A stretch of 64,000 nt of DNA from Immundisolibacterales bacterium (lineage in GTDB: Bacteria > Pseudomonadota > Gammaproteobacteria > HK1), in contig JAPOPW010000023.1 in assembly GCA_026712715.1 (NCBI GenBank), forward strand, positions 161,993 through 225,992. Direction: 5' to 3'. Below the pieces are notes generated by a model. It was not told the origin of the DNA. It worked only from the letters and a program-made list of their open reading frames with translations, and made no database searches. This document shows, piece after piece, positions 61,787 through 64,000 of this stretch. The first letter of the stretch is position 1. Each line of letters begins with the position of its first letter. A program made the translations under genes and the position numbers.

Positions 61787-62122
61787 GTGAAGTTCGAGGA
61801 TTATCCGATCAACGTCCATCCTGTTCCCGAAGATGAAGGAGGCGGGTTCATGGTCTCCGTTCCCGATCTCCCCGGATGCATCGCGGATGGCGAGACGGTC
61901 GATGAGGCGCTCGCGGAAGCCCGCGACGCCCTCGACGCCTGGGTGATGGCGGGGAAGGAAGACAAGGGCCGGCTACCGGTTCCGAAGACCTACAGCGGTC
62001 AGTTCGTGCAACGCCTCCCGAAGACCTTGCACATGCGGCTTGCCGAACGCGCAAGGAGTGAGGGAGTCAGCCTGAATCAGTTGGCGGCGACGCTGCTTGC
62101 GGAGGGCCTTGCCAGCCGATGA
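61787..62122 (+). CDS. hicB: HicB-type antitoxin without a HicA partner
   Basis: 111 residues from the GTG at 61787 (gaggagg eight bases upstream). HicB fold: NVHPVPEDEGGGFMVSVPDLPGCIADGETVDEALAEARDALDAWV, then a C-terminal ribbon-helix-helix (RLPKTLHMRLAERARSEGVSLNQLAATLLAEGL). No HicA (double-stranded RNA-binding toxin) gene lies on either side. The 72 bases before it read as 26 codons of unbroken frame (61713-61790) ending at its own start, perhaps the end of a lost gene. Confidence 0.78.
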   Translation: MKFEDYPINVHPVPEDEGGGFMVSVPDLPGCIADGETVDEALAEARDALDAWVMAGKEDKGRLPVPKTYSGQFVQRLPKTLHMRLAERARSEGVSLNQLAATLLAEGLASR

Positions 62123-62627
62123 TCGCAATCCCGAACACACTCGTCATCGGCGGCGGCACGATGTTCGAGGCGCTCCGGGCGGAGTCCGGACTTGGCGGCG
62201 GTCCGCACCGGACCCGCGCGCGATGGCCGGCCGGATTCCGGGCCTGACCAAGCTCATCTGGGCATCGACCGACTCGCTCTGTGCGGAGCCCATCACCACG
62301 AAGTACGCGGGCGACGTGGCCTGCCTCACGGCGGCCTTCATGCGCCAGGAAGGGAGCTTCGGGCTTCACCCGGGGCTCGAACGCACCGCCTGGATAATCT
62401 GACGCGCGCGACACGGCTGGAAATGACTGCGGTCGGACCCCTCGCTCATGTTGGGCAAGTCGGTGTTCGCGGGAACTCGCATCCGGACACCCTATACTGC
62501 CTGCGCTTCATCATGAACGGACGAGAGCCGCGGCAGCGGAGCACAGATGGCCCCATGAAGTCGAACCCCGCCCGTCAACCGGCCAATCCGGCCCTCGGTT
62601 GCACCCATCGCCCGGGAAGGCGCGGCG
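62123..62627. other. 505 bp with no well-supported gene
   Basis: A 59-codon frame from ATG 62223 to 62402 (STDSLCAEPITTKYAGDVACL in its middle) is the best candidate for a short protein or a relic, but I do not recognise it. A TATACT box at 62493-62498 could be the -10 element for the downstream mutarotase gene. A 40-codon frame from ATG 62513 ends at 62635, overlapping the fucU start, and could be a leader peptide or chance. Confidence 0.4.
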
Positions 62628-63074
62628 GTGCTTAAGGGGATCTCCCCGGTGCTGGGCCCAGAGGCGCTGTGGGTCCTGGCGGCGATGGGGCATGGCGACG
62701 ACCTCGCGCTCGTGGACCGCAACTTCCCTGCGGCCGAAGTCGCCTCGCGCACGGTGACCGGGCGTCTCGTCCGGCTGGACGGGGTGGACGCCACCGCCGC
62801 CGCGCGCGCCATCTTCTCCCTCCTGCCCATCGATGGCTTCGTGGACGATCCGATCCGGCGAATGGAGATCGTGGGAGAGCCGGACACGGTGCTGGAGGTC
62901 CACCGGGAGGTGCTGGCCGAGGCGCGGGCCGCGGAGGGACGGGACCTTCCGCTCGCATCGATCGAGCGCCACGCGTTCTATGCCGCCGCGCGCGAGGCGT
63001 TCGCGGTCATCCAGACCACCGAGAGTCGCCCCTACGGCTGCTTTCTCGTCCGCAAGGGGGTCGTCTTCGACTGA
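62628..63074 (+). CDS. fucU: L-fucose mutarotase / RbsD-FucU family protein
   Basis: 148 residues from a GTG; V(M)LKGISPVLGPEALWVLAAMGHGDDLALVDRNFPA is the FucU/RbsD start, with the conserved His in MGHGD and a C-terminal HAFYAAAREAFAVIQTTESRPYGCFLVRKGVVFD, the usual FucU ending. It catalyses anomer exchange of fucose or ribose-type sugars. No sugar operon is adjacent, so its physiological role is open. Confidence 0.8.
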   Translation: MLKGISPVLGPEALWVLAAMGHGDDLALVDRNFPAAEVASRTVTGRLVRLDGVDATAAARAIFSLLPIDGFVDDPIRRMEIVGEPDTVLEVHREVLAEARAAEGRDLPLASIERHAFYAAAREAFAVIQTTESRPYGCFLVRKGVVFD

Positions 63075-63338
63075 GGCGCCGCGCTCCCGTCGCCACCCCT
63101 CGGCAGTCTCTTTTCGGCTACCGTCCCACTCTCTCTTCGCTCCGGCGAAGGAAGAAAGTAAGCATCCGGCAAAGGCCCCCCGGCGTCGTTGGGAGAGTAC
63201 GGTGGCGGTGACGGGACACGTGGCGAACGCGGAGCAGCCGGGCCGGCAACTTCGGAGACGCGCGCGATCCGACACGGATCATTGGAGTTCGACATGGCCT
63301 GCTGCCCGATCGACCCGGGCGGACGGGCTTGGGCCGGC

Positions 63339-63926
63339 CTACCCTGAGTCCGTCAGCGCGATCACACTGTGACGGAGAGACTGCAGGAGTTCATCGAGCG
63401 CGCTTCGATCCCCGGCCCCGTACTTAAGGCCCATCGCAACGGTGACCACAAATCGTGCCAACTGGGCGGGCGTTTGGCCGGAGCGGGCGATGGTATCGGC
63501 GTAAGGCTCCAGCAGTTCGGCAATCAGCGCCGCTTGACGGGCGTGGGCCTCCCTGATCGCCGCCTTGCCCGCCTGGTTGTGACCGCTAATCAGGTCCTCC
63601 GGGTCGCCTGCCTCCTGCAGCATCTCGAAGGACTTCACCACCGTCTCCCCGAAATAGACGTCGAGCCGTTCGCCCAAGGTGCCGCAACTGCCGAGCCGCG
63701 CCCGGATCGCCGCCAGCGACGCCTCCGAGACGTGGCGGATGCACGCCACGATGATCCCATCCTTGTCGCCGAAGGACGCGTAGACGGTTTGGCGCGACAC
63801 CCCGGCCGCCTCGGCAATATCCGCCATGGTCGTCTTCTTCGCGCCATAGCGGATAAAGATGCCGATCGCGGCCTCGACGATCCGCGCTTCCGTCTCGGTG
63901 AGGGGGATGCGACGCAAGCTGCTCAT
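63339..63926 (-). CDS. TetR-family transcriptional regulator
   Basis: 195 residues. N-terminal TetR helix-turn-helix: ETEARIVEAAIGIFIRYGAKKTTMADIAEAAGVSRQTVYASFGDKDGII (about 12-60), then an all-helical ligand-binding domain. Transcribed away from the window's right end; the gene it controls is probably divergent and just outside. The leader carries two similar gacttg-type dyads next to a promoter. Confidence 0.85.
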   Translation of the reverse strand: MSSLRRIPLTETEARIVEAAIGIFIRYGAKKTTMADIAEAAGVSRQTVYASFGDKDGIIVACIRHVSEASLAAIRARLGSCGTLGERLDVYFGETVVKSFEMLQEAGDPEDLISGHNQAGKAAIREAHARQAALIAELLEPYADTIARSGQTPAQLARFVVTVAMGLKYGAGDRSALDELLQSLRHSVIALTDSG

Positions 63927-63949
63927 CCAACGGGAGATATCTCAGGATT

Positions 63950-63992
63950 CACGACTTGACAAGATGTGGTGACTTGTAAGATATACTATACA
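63950..63992. promoter_or_regulatory. AT-rich divergent promoter with repeated TetR-like sites
   Basis: gacttgacaagat (63953-63965) and gacttgtaagat (63971-63982) are 18 bases apart; the first contains cttg-a-caag, a short dyad. A TTGACA (63956-63961) and a TATACT (63982-63987) 20 bases on fit a plus-strand promoter running out of the window, imperfectly spaced. Strong AT contrast to the rest of the region. Confidence 0.4.
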
Positions 63993-64000
63993 TAACGTCA

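Overview
This is a 64 kb window of a very GC-rich genome (roughly two thirds to 70 % G+C by eye) with dense, operon-packed genes, frequent GTG starts and many 4-base stop/start overlaps. Its content (periplasmic binding-protein ABC systems, a subtilisin-type autotransporter-like lipoprotein, polyamine catabolism, an N-methylglutamate synthase-type cluster) points to a Gram-negative heterotrophic member of the Pseudomonadota. I cannot fix the class. I see no rRNA, tRNA, CRISPR array or intact transposon.

Left part (1-12 kb): a surface subtilase lipoprotein cut by the window edge; divergently from it a class-II amidotransferase / GXGXG / FMN-glutamate-synthase trio with a type III glutamine synthetase-like ligase (mgsABC-glnT type) and an 8-oxoguanine deaminase; then a DUF2147 protein, a GFA-family protein, an MFS transporter whose 5' leader has been tandemly duplicated (144 bp), and an EamA exporter. 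Transport block (12-28 kb): an LLM flavin oxidoreductase with an overlapping alpha/beta hydrolase, a complete branched-chain-amino-acid-type ABC transporter (F-H-binding protein-M-G), a VapBC pair, a complete carbohydrate-type ABC importer on the minus strand, an MFS and an EamA transporter, and a small membrane-anchored coiled-coil protein behind a pentanucleotide repeat.

Polyamine block (28-40 kb): a six-gene minus-strand unit (gamma-glutamylpolyamine synthetase, class III aminotransferase, PotD-, B-, C- and A-like transporter). Divergent from it are a cytoplasmic molybdopterin oxidoreductase, a Gfo/Idh/MocA dehydrogenase and a MAPEG protein, followed by a minus-strand cupin. Accessory/defence block (40.6-54.7 kb): a HEPN/nucleotidyltransferase pair with a palindromic operator, a P1 peptidase, a truncated flavoprotein remnant, an AbiL-type RloA/RloB pair, a DUF169 protein, an MFS transporter, and a full type I Wadjet system (jetABCD) whose operon begins with a solitary VapB-type antitoxin gene.

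Right part (54.9-64 kb): a GntR/FCD regulator with a 14-bp palindromic operator, a ThDP lyase, formyl-CoA:oxalate CoA-transferase, a stand-alone 10-formyl-THF hydrolase/formyltransferase-like protein and formate-THF ligase. This looks like one pathway that turns oxalate (or another 2-hydroxyacyl/oxalyl-CoA) into formyl-CoA and routes the C1 unit to tetrahydrofolate. A solitary HicB antitoxin, a FucU/RbsD mutarotase and a TetR regulator with a divergent AT-rich promoter end the window.

The most interesting points are the formyl-CoA/THF gene set, the antitoxin-led Wadjet operon, the MNT/HEPN operator architecture, and the duplicated leader in front of the MFS gene.
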